DNA of 64,000 nt from Burkholderiales bacterium (GTDB lineage Bacteria; Pseudomonadota; Gammaproteobacteria; Burkholderiales; Usitatibacteraceae): positions 1 through 64,000 of the forward strand of contig JAHCAK010000025.1 in the NCBI GenBank assembly GCA_019634955.1. Reading direction: 5' to 3'. Position 1 is the first letter of the stretch; the number at the start of each line of letters is the position of its first letter. The translations under genes and the position numbers were made by a program. Below are positions 42,324 to 51,082 of the stretch, one piece after another. The notes beneath the pieces are model-generated. The model searched no databases. It worked only from the letters and a program-made list of their open reading frames with translations, and was not told the DNA's origin.

Positions 42324-44363
42324 TCAGGGCTGCGCGATCGACCAGATCGCGCCCGGCGCGCCCAGCGACCCGCCGGCGCGGATCGTCTGGCCGTTCATGA
42401 GCCAGATGTAGAACTCGCCCGTGGTGGAGTTGCGGAAGATGATGTCCGCGTGGCCGTCCGCGTTGGCGTCGGCGACGGATTCCACCGTCCAGTCCGCGCC
42501 CGGCGTGACCAGCGTGACCGGGGTGGTCGCGGCCTGGCCGGACATGAGCCACAGGTCGAGCGTGCCGTCGGTCTTGCGCCACAGCAGGTCGGGCGTGCCG
42601 TTGCCGTCGAAGTCGCCGATGCCGGAGAGGCTCCAGGTGGCGTCCTTGGCGGTGCCGATGCCGGCCGAGGGCGACACCGTGAGGCCGTCCATGGGCCAGA
42701 TGAAGACGCCGCCCGAGGTCGACTCGCGCCAGATGATGTCCGACTTGCCGTCGCCGGTGAGGTCGGCCGCGGCGAGCACCTGGTAGTTCGAGGTGACGGG
42801 CGAGCCGAAGTCGCCCTGCTGCAGGATCGCGCCGCCGTTCATGAGCCACATGTAGTTGCCGCCGTCGCTCGTGCGGCGGAAGAAGATGTCCGCCCTGCCG
42901 TCGCCGTTGAAGTCGCCGATCGCGGCGACCTGGTAGTCGACGGGCACGATGCCCGTGTTGGCGAAGGCCGTCGGGACGCTCGCGTTCATGAACCACAGGT
43001 AGGTCGCCCCGTCGGAGGTGCGGCGCCAGAAGAGGTCGTCCTTGCGGTCGCCGTCGAAGTCCTGCGCGGCGAGCAGCTTCCAGTCGCTGTCGACGAGGCC
43101 GTAGGTGTACTCGGTGGCGGCGGCGCCGACGAGCGTCCACACGGAGAAGCCGCCGTCGGTCGCGCGCCACACCAGGCGCGAGCGCCCGTTGCCGGCGAGG
43201 TCGGCGGGCGCGCGCGGCGTGAGGAAGGGCTGGTCGTAGCGCAGCACGCGGTTGTTGAAGTAGTCGGCGATGTAGACGTTGCCCATCGGGTCGACGGAGA
43301 GCCCGCTCGCGTCGTTGAGGCCCGTGGGGCCCGTGCCCGGCGCGAACTCGGTGAAGCCCGCCTGCCCGATGACCGCGCTGGCCGCCATGCCGCTCGTGAA
43401 CGGCGGCTTGAAGCGCAGCACGCGGTTGGAGGAGTCCGCCACCAGCAGCGCGCCGCCGCGGTCCGTCACGGCGGAGTAGGGGAAGTAGGTCTGCGAGGCG
43501 GTGGTCGCGGGGCTGCGCGAGACCATGTCGGCCTGGCCGATCACGAGGTCCGCCGTGCCGTCGAGGATGCCGGCGACGTTGTCGTAGCGCAGCACGCGGC
43601 TGTTGCCGTGGTCGGCGACCCAGAGGTTGCCCAGGCCGTCGGTGGAGACCTCCGACGGGCCGCAGACCGTGGTGGCGGAGGGTGCGCCCGCGGCATTGCA
43701 GGTGCCCGAGCTGAAATCCACCTGCCCATAGACGGTCGTCGCGGTGATGGGCGCCGACTGGGCGAGCGGGTTCGCGAACCCGAGGACGCGGTGGTTCTCG
43801 TAGTCGGCCACGAAGAGGCGGCCGGCCGCGTCGACCGCGAGGCCCCACGGCCCGTCGAGCGAGGTGGCGCTGCGGCCGCCCGCGTTGGCGGTGTTGGCGG
43901 TGAAGCTCGCCTGCCCGATCACCTTCGTCGCGGCCATGCCCGAGGTGATCGGCGCGGGGAAGATGAGGACGCGGTTGTTGCCCTGGTCCGATACGTAGAG
44001 GTTCCCGGTCTCGTCCACGGCCACGCCGTAGGGAAAGGCGAGCTTCGAGGCGGTCGTGCCCGCGGTGACCGTGGCGAAATCCGGCTGGCCCACGACGATG
44101 TCGGCGGAGGCGCCCGTCGCGTAGGCGGACGCCGAGATCCAGCTGAGGATGCGGTGGTTGTTGCGGTCGGCGACGAACAGGCGCCCCGTGAGCGGGTGCA
44201 CCGCCGTGGAGACGGGGAGCGTGAGGCCGTTCTGCCCAGCGCCCGCCGCGAAGGTCGTGAGCGTGGTCTGGCCCGCCGCGGCGTCGGCGGCGAGGTCCAG
44301 GGTGGCGCCAGCGGCAGCCGGGGCGAGCAGCGAGGTGGCGAGTGCGGCGAGGAGGCGTTTCAT
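42324..44363 (-). CDS. Secreted NHL-repeat/VCBS protein
   Basis: 679 residues: signal peptide (about 1-21, ending AAAGA), an NHL-type propeller (about 25-380), and a VCBS/FG-GAP module (about 386-679) ending IWSIAQP. The NHL part shows recurring LxVADxxNHRVLxF strands (LFVADRNNHRILSW, LYVSDQGNNRVLIF, LFVADYENHRVLGF, VYIADYFNNRVLRY). NHL propellers bind proteins, RNA or glycans; secreted ones are usually adhesive or enzymatic scaffolds. The frame is open upstream but the ATG at 44363 gives the signal peptide. A TAGAAT -10-like box lies 41 bases upstream. The GPDNAWN-head gene follows 4 bases after the stop. Confidence 0.87.
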   Translation of the reverse strand: MKRLLAALATSLLAPAAAGATLDLAADAAAGQTTLTTFAAGAGQNGLTLPVSTAVHPLTGRLFVADRNNHRILSWISASAYATGASADIVVGQPDFATVTAGTTASKLAFPYGVAVDETGNLYVSDQGNNRVLIFPAPITSGMAATKVIGQASFTANTANAGGRSATSLDGPWGLAVDAAGRLFVADYENHRVLGFANPLAQSAPITATTVYGQVDFSSGTCNAAGAPSATTVCGPSEVSTDGLGNLWVADHGNSRVLRYDNVAGILDGTADLVIGQADMVSRSPATTASQTYFPYSAVTDRGGALLVADSSNRVLRFKPPFTSGMAASAVIGQAGFTEFAPGTGPTGLNDASGLSVDPMGNVYIADYFNNRVLRYDQPFLTPRAPADLAGNGRSRLVWRATDGGFSVWTLVGAAATEYTYGLVDSDWKLLAAQDFDGDRKDDLFWRRTSDGATYLWFMNASVPTAFANTGIVPVDYQVAAIGDFNGDGRADIFFRRTSDGGNYMWLMNGGAILQQGDFGSPVTSNYQVLAAADLTGDGKSDIIWRESTSGGVFIWPMDGLTVSPSAGIGTAKDATWSLSGIGDFDGNGTPDLLWRKTDGTLDLWLMSGQAATTPVTLVTPGADWTVESVADANADGHADIIFRNSTTGEFYIWLMNGQTIRAGGSLGAPGAIWSIAQP

Positions 44364-44404
44364 CGATTGTCCGTTTGGGCGGGTGCGCGTGAAGGGATGG
44401 GCGC

Positions 44405-44410
44405 ATTCTA
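44405..44410 (-). promoter_or_regulatory. TAGAAT -10-like box for the NHL-VCBS operon
   Basis: TAGAAT on the minus strand lies 41 bases before the ATG at 44363, within the 235-base divergent region between the NHL-VCBS and DUF1800 genes. The rest of that region is GC-rich with GGGCGGC repeats (about 44488-44510), and I see no other element in it. Confidence 0.35.
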
Positions 44411-44598
44411 ACTCCCCGCCGGCGCCTTTCCGTGGCGTCGTCCCCGGGCGACGGGGGCGCCCCGCGGCCCTGTCTCCCGCCAGCGACGACGGGCGGCGGG
44501 CGGCGGGCGGGGAATCCTGTCGAATCAAGGCACTAAGCCCGTGGCACGGGAAGTGCTACGGAACCGCGACACGCGTCATCACCCAGGGAGAGAACACC

Positions 44599-46989
44599 AT
44601 GATGGCCAGCGCATTCCGCCGCGTCGCGCGGCTCCTTGCGGCCGCCGCCATCGCGGCCGCGCCGGCCGGCGCGCTCGCGAAGCCCGGCGACTACGACGAC
44701 GACGGCATCCCCGACGGCCTGGAGGCCGCCGAGGGCCGCTCGTGGCTCGTGAAGGACAACGACGTCTTCGCGAGCGGGCGGCTCTTCATCAAGCAGGTCT
44801 GCCGCGACGTGCTGCGCCGCGAGGCCGACGAGTGGACGCTGCAGGCATGGGCGCCGGCCATCGACGCCGGCACCGCCACGCGCGAGAACGCGATCGCCGC
44901 GTTCATGAAGAGCGACGAGTTCAACGTGCGCGTGGGCTCTGTGATGCGCCTGTACTTCGCGATGCTGCGCCGCTATCCCGATTTCGCCGGCCTCTCCGCG
45001 TGGATCGCCGCGCGCGACGCGGGCACGGGCCTCGTGGCGATCGCCGAGCGCTTCACCGCCCTGCCCGAGTACCAGGCCGCCTACGGCAACACCAGCAACA
45101 CGGAGTTCCTGCAGCTCGCCTACCGCTACGTGCTCGAGCGCCAGCCCGACCCCTACGGCTTCGGCTGGTGGCTGGCCGAGCTCGACTCGGGGCGCTACAC
45201 GCGTGCCCGGCTGCTGCAGGCCTTCGCCGACTCCGGCGAGGGGCAGGCGCGCATGCTCGCCCGCGTGCAGACTTCCGCGCTCTTCTACGCGATGGTGGGC
45301 GCCGACCCGGGCGACGCGGGCTACGCGTACTGGCAGCCGATCCTCGAGCGCGGCTACCCGCTCGAGCAGATGGTGCCGTGGTTCTACCACACGGTCTGGT
45401 ACAAGAGCCGGTTCATGCCCTACTACGTCCTCGCGCGCACGCCCGAGGCCGTGGACGCCGCGCGCTTCCTCGCGCAGGCGACCTTCGGGCCCACCTCGCT
45501 CGCCGACATCACGGCGCTCATGGCGAAGGGCCTCGACCCGTGGATCAACGAGCAGCTCACGATGCCGGCCTCGTCGCACGTGCAGTACCTCACGGAAGCG
45601 GCGGCGCGCGACGCCAAGGGCCGGGTCTACGAGCAGTCCACCTACGAGGCCATCTGGCAGCAGTGGCTGAACGACCGGGCGCAGCTGCGCGCGCGGGTGG
45701 CCTTCGCGCTCTCCGAGATCTTCGTGATCTCCAACATCGCGCCCAACCTCAACCCCTGGGCCATGTCCTCGTACATGGACATGCTCAACCGCAACGCCTT
45801 CGGCAACTGGCGCACGCTCCTGCAGGAGGTGACGCTGCACCCGGCCATGGGCTACTTCCTCGACATGCTCGGCAACGAGAAGGAGGACCCGGCCAAGGAC
45901 CGCATGCCCAACGAGAACTACGCGCGCGAGGTGCTGCAGCTCTTCTCGATCGGGCTGGTGCAGCTCGGGATCGACGGCACGCCGGTGCTCGCCACCGACG
46001 GCAAGCCCGTGCCCACCTACGACGAGGCGACCGTGGCGGGCTTCGCCAAGGTCTTCACCGGCTGGGGCTTCGGCGGCAACAACAACGCCGACAACGCCAC
46101 CTGGTACAAGCAGAAGGAGAACTGGACGGTGCCGATGGTGCCGTGGCCGCTCAGGCACTCCGCGTCTTCCAAGCCGCTTCTGAACGGCACCGTGCTGCCC
46201 GCGGGCCAGTCGCCCGAGCGCGACCTCAAGGACGCGCTCGACAACATCTTCTGGCACCCCAACGTGGGGCCCTTCACCTGCCGCCTCCTCATCCAGCGGC
46301 TGGTGACCTCCAATCCCTCGAAGGCGCAGGTGCGCCGCTGCGCGGAGACCTTCAACAACAACGGCTACGGCGAGCGCGGCAACCTCGCCTACGTGGTGAG
46401 GAACATCCTCATGGACCCGGAGGCGCGCGACCTCGCCATCGCCGCGGGGCCGGGGGCGGGCAAGCAGCGCGAGCCGGTGGTGCGCTTCGCCAACTTCCTG
46501 CGCGCCTTCAACGCGCGCTCGCCCAGCGGGCGCAACGCCATCCACTATCTCGACAGCGCCGACGACTCCCTCGGCCAGAGCCCGCTCATCGCGCCCTCGG
46601 TGTTCAACTTCTTCTCGCCTGCGTTCAGGCCGCCGGGGCCGGTGGCCGCCGCGGGGCTCGTGGCGCCGGAGTTCCAGATCACCACCGAGACGAGCGTCGT
46701 GGGCGCGCTCAACTTCTTCGGCGGCCTCGTGGACCGCGGCTACTACGGATGGAACACCACCACGCGCCTCACGCTCGACTACACGGTGCTGCAGACCGTG
46801 GCCGCGGCCTCGCCGTACATGCTGGCCGACCACCTCGACATGCTGCTCTTCGCGGGCGGCATGTCGGAGGGCACGCGCAGCACCCTCGTGTCGGTCGTGG
46901 GGTCGATCCCCGCCTCGCGCGCCCGCGACCGGGTCGAGGCGGCGCTCATCGTCGCCGCGATGTCCCCCGACTACGTGATCCAGAAGTGA
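44599..46989 (+). CDS. DUF4214-DUF1800 exported protein
   Basis: 796 residues: signal peptide (about 1-27, ending ALAK), then a thrombospondin-3-like calcium motif DYDDDGIPDGLE (about 31-42). DUF4214-type repeats (about 60-270) follow with FAMLRRYPDFAGLSAWIAA and RYVLERQPDPYGFGWWLAEL. A DUF1800 domain fills the rest (about 289-796), starting RFLAQATFGPTSLADI and containing NENYAREVLQLFSIGLVQLG and FTCRLLIQRLV. DUF1800 proteins of unknown function are almost always encoded with a DUF1501 partner, as here (10-base gap). The start follows AGGGAGAG; a second ATG is adjacent at 44602. It lies among VCBS proteins and may belong to the same extracellular structure. Confidence 0.9.
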   Translation: MMASAFRRVARLLAAAAIAAAPAGALAKPGDYDDDGIPDGLEAAEGRSWLVKDNDVFASGRLFIKQVCRDVLRREADEWTLQAWAPAIDAGTATRENAIAAFMKSDEFNVRVGSVMRLYFAMLRRYPDFAGLSAWIAARDAGTGLVAIAERFTALPEYQAAYGNTSNTEFLQLAYRYVLERQPDPYGFGWWLAELDSGRYTRARLLQAFADSGEGQARMLARVQTSALFYAMVGADPGDAGYAYWQPILERGYPLEQMVPWFYHTVWYKSRFMPYYVLARTPEAVDAARFLAQATFGPTSLADITALMAKGLDPWINEQLTMPASSHVQYLTEAAARDAKGRVYEQSTYEAIWQQWLNDRAQLRARVAFALSEIFVISNIAPNLNPWAMSSYMDMLNRNAFGNWRTLLQEVTLHPAMGYFLDMLGNEKEDPAKDRMPNENYAREVLQLFSIGLVQLGIDGTPVLATDGKPVPTYDEATVAGFAKVFTGWGFGGNNNADNATWYKQKENWTVPMVPWPLRHSASSKPLLNGTVLPAGQSPERDLKDALDNIFWHPNVGPFTCRLLIQRLVTSNPSKAQVRRCAETFNNNGYGERGNLAYVVRNILMDPEARDLAIAAGPGAGKQREPVVRFANFLRAFNARSPSGRNAIHYLDSADDSLGQSPLIAPSVFNFFSPAFRPPGPVAAAGLVAPEFQITTETSVVGALNFFGGLVDRGYYGWNTTTRLTLDYTVLQTVAAASPYMLADHLDMLLFAGGMSEGTRSTLVSVVGSIPASRARDRVEAALIVAAMSPDYVIQK

Positions 46990-46999
46990 GGGCACCGAC

Positions 47000-48364
47000 A
47001 TGACGACCCGACGCGACTTCCTGAAGAACCTCGCCATCGCCTCGCTCGCCACGACGGGGCTGGGGGCGGTCTCCGACCTGCGGCGCATCGCCGCCGCCGC
47101 CACCCTGCAGAAGGCCGAGTTCAGCGACTACAAGGCGCTGGTGTGCCTGTTCATGTACGGCGGCAACGACGCGAACAACATGGTGATCCCCACCTCGGCC
47201 ACCGAGTTCGCCCAGTACCAGGGCCCGCGCGGCGTGCTCGCGCTGCCGCGGGCCTCGGTGCTGCCGATCACCATCACCAACACGCCGGGCCGCGAGTTCG
47301 CGCTGCACCCGGCGATGCCGCACCTCGCGCAGGTCGTGAACACGGGCCGCGCGGCGATCGTGGCCAACGTCGGGCCGCTCCTCGCGCCGACCACCCGCGC
47401 GCAGTGGCAGAACCGCTCCGTGCCGCTGCCGATGAACCTCTTCTCGCACAGCGACCAGCAGGGCCAGTGGCAGAGCGCCATCTCGGACGAGGCGCCCCGC
47501 AGCGGCTGGGGCGGGCGCATCGGCGACCTCCTCAAGGACGCCAACGGCACCAACACCTCGTCCACGCTCATCTCGGTGGCCGGCAACAACATGTGGGAGA
47601 ACGGCAACACGATCACCTCCTACAAGGTGTCGGCCAACACGGGCTTCGGGATCTCGTACTACAAGGGAGCGGCCGCGACCGACCCGCTGTCGCGCGCCGT
47701 GAACGAGATGCTGGGCCGGCCCTACGCCAACGTCTTCGAGCGGACCTGGGTGGACATCATCTCGCGCTCCATCCAGAACCAGGCCGCGATGCAGGCGGCG
47801 CTCGCCGGGGCGAGCATCACGACGGTGTTCCCGGACTCGGGCCTGGGCGATTCGCTGCAGCTCGTGGCGCGCCTCATCGCCGCGCGCGGGGCGCTGGGCG
47901 TGAAGCGCCAGACCTTCTTCGTCTCCATCGGCGGCTTCGACACGCACGGCGACGAGCAGCTCGGGCGCCAGAACGAGCTGCTGGGCGAGGTGAGCGCGGC
48001 GGTGCGCGCCTTCTACGATTCGACGATCGAGATGGGGATCTCGCAGGGCGTGACGCTCTTCACCGCTTCCGACTTCAACCGCAACTTCCCGACCAACGGC
48101 AAGGGCTCGGACCACGCCTGGGGCAGCCACCATTTCGTGGTCGGCGGCTCGGTTTACGGCGGCGCGATGTACGGCACCTTCCCGACGCTCGCGGTGAACG
48201 GGCCCGACGACGCGGGGCAGGGGCGGTGGATTCCCACGACCTCCGTGGACGAGTTCGGCGCCACGCTCGCGCGCTGGTTCGGCGTGGCGGAGCCGGACCT
48301 GCACACGGTGTTCCCGAAGCTCTCGCGCTTCGCCCGCCCGAACCTCGGCTTCCTCGCGGTGTAG
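47000..48364 (+). CDS. DUF1501 protein with twin-arginine signal
   Basis: 454-residue exported protein. The N-terminus TTRRDFLKNLAIASLATTGLG is a Tat signal, so it crosses the membrane folded, in contrast to its Sec-exported DUF1800 partner. The mature protein is a DUF1501 domain related to sulfatase/alkaline-phosphatase folds. Family segments include LVCLFMYGGNDANNMVIP, HPAMPHLAQV, FSHSDQQGQWQ, GGFDTHGDEQ and SDFNRNFPTNGKGSDHAWG. The GGFDTH and DHAWG His/Asp residues suggest a metal site. The biochemical role is unknown. It starts 10 bases after the DUF1800 stop and ends 4 bases from the convergent VCBS gene. Confidence 0.92.
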   Translation: MTTRRDFLKNLAIASLATTGLGAVSDLRRIAAAATLQKAEFSDYKALVCLFMYGGNDANNMVIPTSATEFAQYQGPRGVLALPRASVLPITITNTPGREFALHPAMPHLAQVVNTGRAAIVANVGPLLAPTTRAQWQNRSVPLPMNLFSHSDQQGQWQSAISDEAPRSGWGGRIGDLLKDANGTNTSSTLISVAGNNMWENGNTITSYKVSANTGFGISYYKGAAATDPLSRAVNEMLGRPYANVFERTWVDIISRSIQNQAAMQAALAGASITTVFPDSGLGDSLQLVARLIAARGALGVKRQTFFVSIGGFDTHGDEQLGRQNELLGEVSAAVRAFYDSTIEMGISQGVTLFTASDFNRNFPTNGKGSDHAWGSHHFVVGGSVYGGAMYGTFPTLAVNGPDDAGQGRWIPTTSVDEFGATLARWFGVAEPDLHTVFPKLSRFARPNLGFLAV

Positions 48365-48368
48365 CGCC

Positions 48369-49607
48369 TCAGGGCGCCGCGATCGTCCAGGCCGGGCCGG
48401 GGTCCGCGATGGGCGCCTGGGCGGCTATGGCGAGGCCGTCCATCTTCCACAGCCAGATCGCGCCATCCGTGCGGCGCCACGCGATGTCGGCCTTGCCGTC
48501 GCCGTCGAAGTCCGCGACGGCCTGCGGCGACCATTCGGGGCCGGGCGCGCCGAGGGAGGCGCCCGCGACGTAGGTGCCGCCGTCGAGGAGCCACGCCCAG
48601 GTGTCGCCGGAGGCATGGCGCCAGAGCAGGTCGGCCTTCCGGTCGCCATCGAAGTCGGCCACGGCGGCGAGCGTCCACTGCACGGCATCGAGCGTGCCCA
48701 GCGATTTCTGCGAGGCGATCGCAAGCCCGTCCATGAACCAGGCCCACGCCTCGCCGGTCGTGGCGTGGCGCCACACGATGTCGTCGCGGCCGTCGCCGTC
48801 GAGGTCGGCGATGCCCGCGGGCAGCCATTCGGGGCCGGGCGAGCCCGGCGTTCCATCGTACAGCCCGACCCGGACGTAGGTCATCCCGTCGGGCCGCCGC
48901 CAGAGGGAGTTGCCGCTGCCGTTGCCGTCGAAGTCACCCAGTCCGATCGGAAACCAGGGCTCGGGCACCGGGCCGAAGAAGCCGAACTCCATCGCGAAGC
49001 GGCCGGCTACCTTGACGCCTGCGCCGAACCGTGTCGTCGCGTTGAAGAGGTGCAGCGTCGACTCGGGACTCATCCCGCCTTTCGCGGTGCCGAAGACCGT
49101 CCATCCGGCCGGCAACGGCATCCAGCCGCCGCCGGTCGCAACCGTGCCGTCCATCAGCCACCAGGCGAGCGATTCGTCGGTGCCGCGCCACGCAAGGTCC
49201 GCGCGGCCATCGCCGTCGAGGTCGCCGCGCGTGACTCGCGCGAAGGTGGCCGTCACGGCGACGGGCTGGCAGGTCTCGGCGCCGGGGTAGGGCGAGTAGA
49301 GGATGCAGGTCACGTTGCAGTTGCCGTCGGGCATCGGGGAACACTGCCCCGACCAGCCCGCGAAGCGGGAGCCGGGGTCGGGCGTTGCAACGAGCGTGCC
49401 GTTCGGGACCCAGATGCCCAGCAGGATGTAGCCGTCCGTCCGGCGGCCGTTCACGGATCCTTCCCCGGTTCCCGCGAAGGTGATGTCGACGCCCAGCGAG
49501 GGCGGCGGGCTCGCGAGGCCCGGGCTCGCTAGCGCGAGAGCGAACCAGGCCAAGGCCAGCGCCGGCCGGAGGCCGGAAAGCGTCCGGAGCATCGTGCGAA
49601 TCGACAT
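48369..49607 (-). CDS. Secreted InlB-like head/VCBS protein A
   Basis: 412 residues: signal peptide (about 1-34, ending PGLAS), a short InlB-B-repeat-like head (about 36-115), and a VCBS/FG-GAP module (about 118-412) ending AWTIAAP. The head contains VDITFAGTGEGSVNG, PDPGSRFAGWSGQC and several cysteines. Five clear DxDGDGxxD-type loops are seen, one fewer than in sister proteins, with a degenerate DFDGNGSGN. The ATG at 49607 gives a good signal peptide; an open frame continues into the gene upstream. It is a paralogue of the next gene, separated by 17 bases and surely co-transcribed. The ligand is unknown. Confidence 0.83.
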   Translation of the reverse strand: MSIRTMLRTLSGLRPALALAWFALALASPGLASPPPSLGVDITFAGTGEGSVNGRRTDGYILLGIWVPNGTLVATPDPGSRFAGWSGQCSPMPDGNCNVTCILYSPYPGAETCQPVAVTATFARVTRGDLDGDGRADLAWRGTDESLAWWLMDGTVATGGGWMPLPAGWTVFGTAKGGMSPESTLHLFNATTRFGAGVKVAGRFAMEFGFFGPVPEPWFPIGLGDFDGNGSGNSLWRRPDGMTYVRVGLYDGTPGSPGPEWLPAGIADLDGDGRDDIVWRHATTGEAWAWFMDGLAIASQKSLGTLDAVQWTLAAVADFDGDRKADLLWRHASGDTWAWLLDGGTYVAGASLGAPGPEWSPQAVADFDGDGKADIAWRRTDGAIWLWKMDGLAIAAQAPIADPGPAWTIAAP

Positions 49608-49624
49608 GGTCTTCTCCCGGGTGG

Positions 49625-50941
49625 CTACGGCGCCGCGACCTGCCAGCCGGGGCCGGGGTTCGGCATCGGCGCCTGGCTCGTCACCGCGAGGCCGTCCACC
49701 TTCCACAGCCAGAGGGAGCCGTCCGCGTGGCGCCAGGCGATGTCGGCCTTGCCGTCGGCGTCGCGGTCGGCCACCGACGCGATCGACCATTCCGTGCCCG
49801 GCGTGCCGAGCGAGGCGCCGGAAACGAAGGTGCCGGCGCGCAGCAGCCACGCCCAGGTGTCGCCCGTGGCGTGGCGCCACAGCAGGTCGGCGTGCCCGTT
49901 GCCGTCGAAGTCGGCTACCCATGCGAGCGTCCACGACGCCGGGTCGAGCGTGCCGAGCGATTTCTGCGAGGCGATCGCCAGCCCGTTCATGAACCACGCG
50001 TACGCCTCGCCCGTGGCCGAGTGCCGCCAGACGATGTCGTCGCGGCCGTCGCGGTCGAGGTCGGCCACGCCCGCGACCTGCCAGGCCGCTTCCGCCGCGC
50101 CGGGCGTACCCTGCGCCGTGATCGCGCCGCCGTCCATGAGCCACGCGTAAAGCTCGCCGCCGGTTTCATTGCGCCAGAGCAGGTCGGCCTTGCCGTCGCG
50201 GTCGAAGTCGCCGCAGCCCGCGAGCGACCAGTGCGCGGGGTCGACCGGGCCGACGTCGGCGAAAGCCGAGACCCCGAGCCCGTCGAGGGCCCACAGGTGC
50301 ACGAACCCGTCGGCCCGGCGCTGCCAGACGAGATCCGCCTTGCCGTCGCCGGTGACGTCGCAAGTCCTCTTCAACTGCCACTCCGGGCCGGCCGCGAAGT
50401 AGTTGCCGCCGGTCGCCGTCGCACCGTCCATCGTCCACCACGAGAGGCCGCTGCCCGCGGGTTCGCGCCAGAAGAGGTCCGCCTTGGCGTCGCCGTCGGC
50501 GTCACCGGCCGGCACGCGGCGGAAGGCCGCCTCCACGGCTCCGTAGGCGCAGTTGAGGAACGGGCTCGGCGAGGGCGGGTTGCACGGCCTGTTCACGAGG
50601 ACGGGCCGGCAGCTGTCCGGCGCCGTGCCGGGGGTGCAGCCAGCCCACGACAGGAAGCGCGAGCCCGGATCCGCCGAGGGAGCGAGCGAAAAGACCCCCG
50701 ACACCCAGCTGTCGAGGCTGTAGGTCAGCCGGCAATCGACACGGCAAGACGTCAACGGGTTGCCGTTGTACAGAAGCGTCACTTGCCCGGTGCCGTTGCC
50801 GGCGAAGTGAACGGTGACGACGACGTCGGTCACGATCGCGGGCGCCCACGAGGCCGTCGGCCAAGCCAAGGCGAACGCGAGCAGCACCACCATCGCACCG
50901 GCGCGCCTCAGCCTTCTGCCTGGGCCATCGCGTGACATCAT
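49625..50941 (-). CDS. Secreted InlB-like head/VCBS protein B
   Basis: 438 residues: signal peptide (about 1-32, ending SWAPA), an InlB-like head (about 35-140) and a VCBS/FG-GAP module (about 145-438) ending GWQVAAP. The head contains VHFAGNGTGQVTL, SADPGSRFLSWAGC and six cysteines, which could form disulfides. The module starts with the SWWTMDG signature and has six DxDGDGxxD-type loops. AAGGAGG precedes two adjacent ATGs (50941 and 50938), the second with better spacing. It is upstream of its paralogue on the minus strand. The terminator at 51025-51056 isolates it from the delta-60 gene. Confidence 0.85.
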   Translation of the reverse strand: MMSRDGPGRRLRRAGAMVVLLAFALAWPTASWAPAIVTDVVVTVHFAGNGTGQVTLLYNGNPLTSCRVDCRLTYSLDSWVSGVFSLAPSADPGSRFLSWAGCTPGTAPDSCRPVLVNRPCNPPSPSPFLNCAYGAVEAAFRRVPAGDADGDAKADLFWREPAGSGLSWWTMDGATATGGNYFAAGPEWQLKRTCDVTGDGKADLVWQRRADGFVHLWALDGLGVSAFADVGPVDPAHWSLAGCGDFDRDGKADLLWRNETGGELYAWLMDGGAITAQGTPGAAEAAWQVAGVADLDRDGRDDIVWRHSATGEAYAWFMNGLAIASQKSLGTLDPASWTLAWVADFDGNGHADLLWRHATGDTWAWLLRAGTFVSGASLGTPGTEWSIASVADRDADGKADIAWRHADGSLWLWKVDGLAVTSQAPMPNPGPGWQVAAP

Positions 50942-51024
50942 TCCCCTCCTTCGAAGACGACATCACGAGATCATCCTCCCACCATCCGGGCGGTCGTGGG
51001 TTGCCCGGGGACAAGCACCCGGCG

Positions 51025-51056
51025 AAAAAAACGGGAGCCCGCTTTCGCGGGCCCCC
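51025..51056 (-). terminator. Intrinsic terminator after delta-60/VCBS gene
   Basis: On the minus strand a stem of GGGGGCCCGC and GCGGGCTCCC (one mismatch) around a GAAA tetraloop is followed by CG and seven T residues (51031-51025). It lies 27 bases after the stop at 51083. Confidence 0.85.
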
Positions 51057-51082
51057 GCCAGGGGCTTCCGAGGAGGAAGGGG

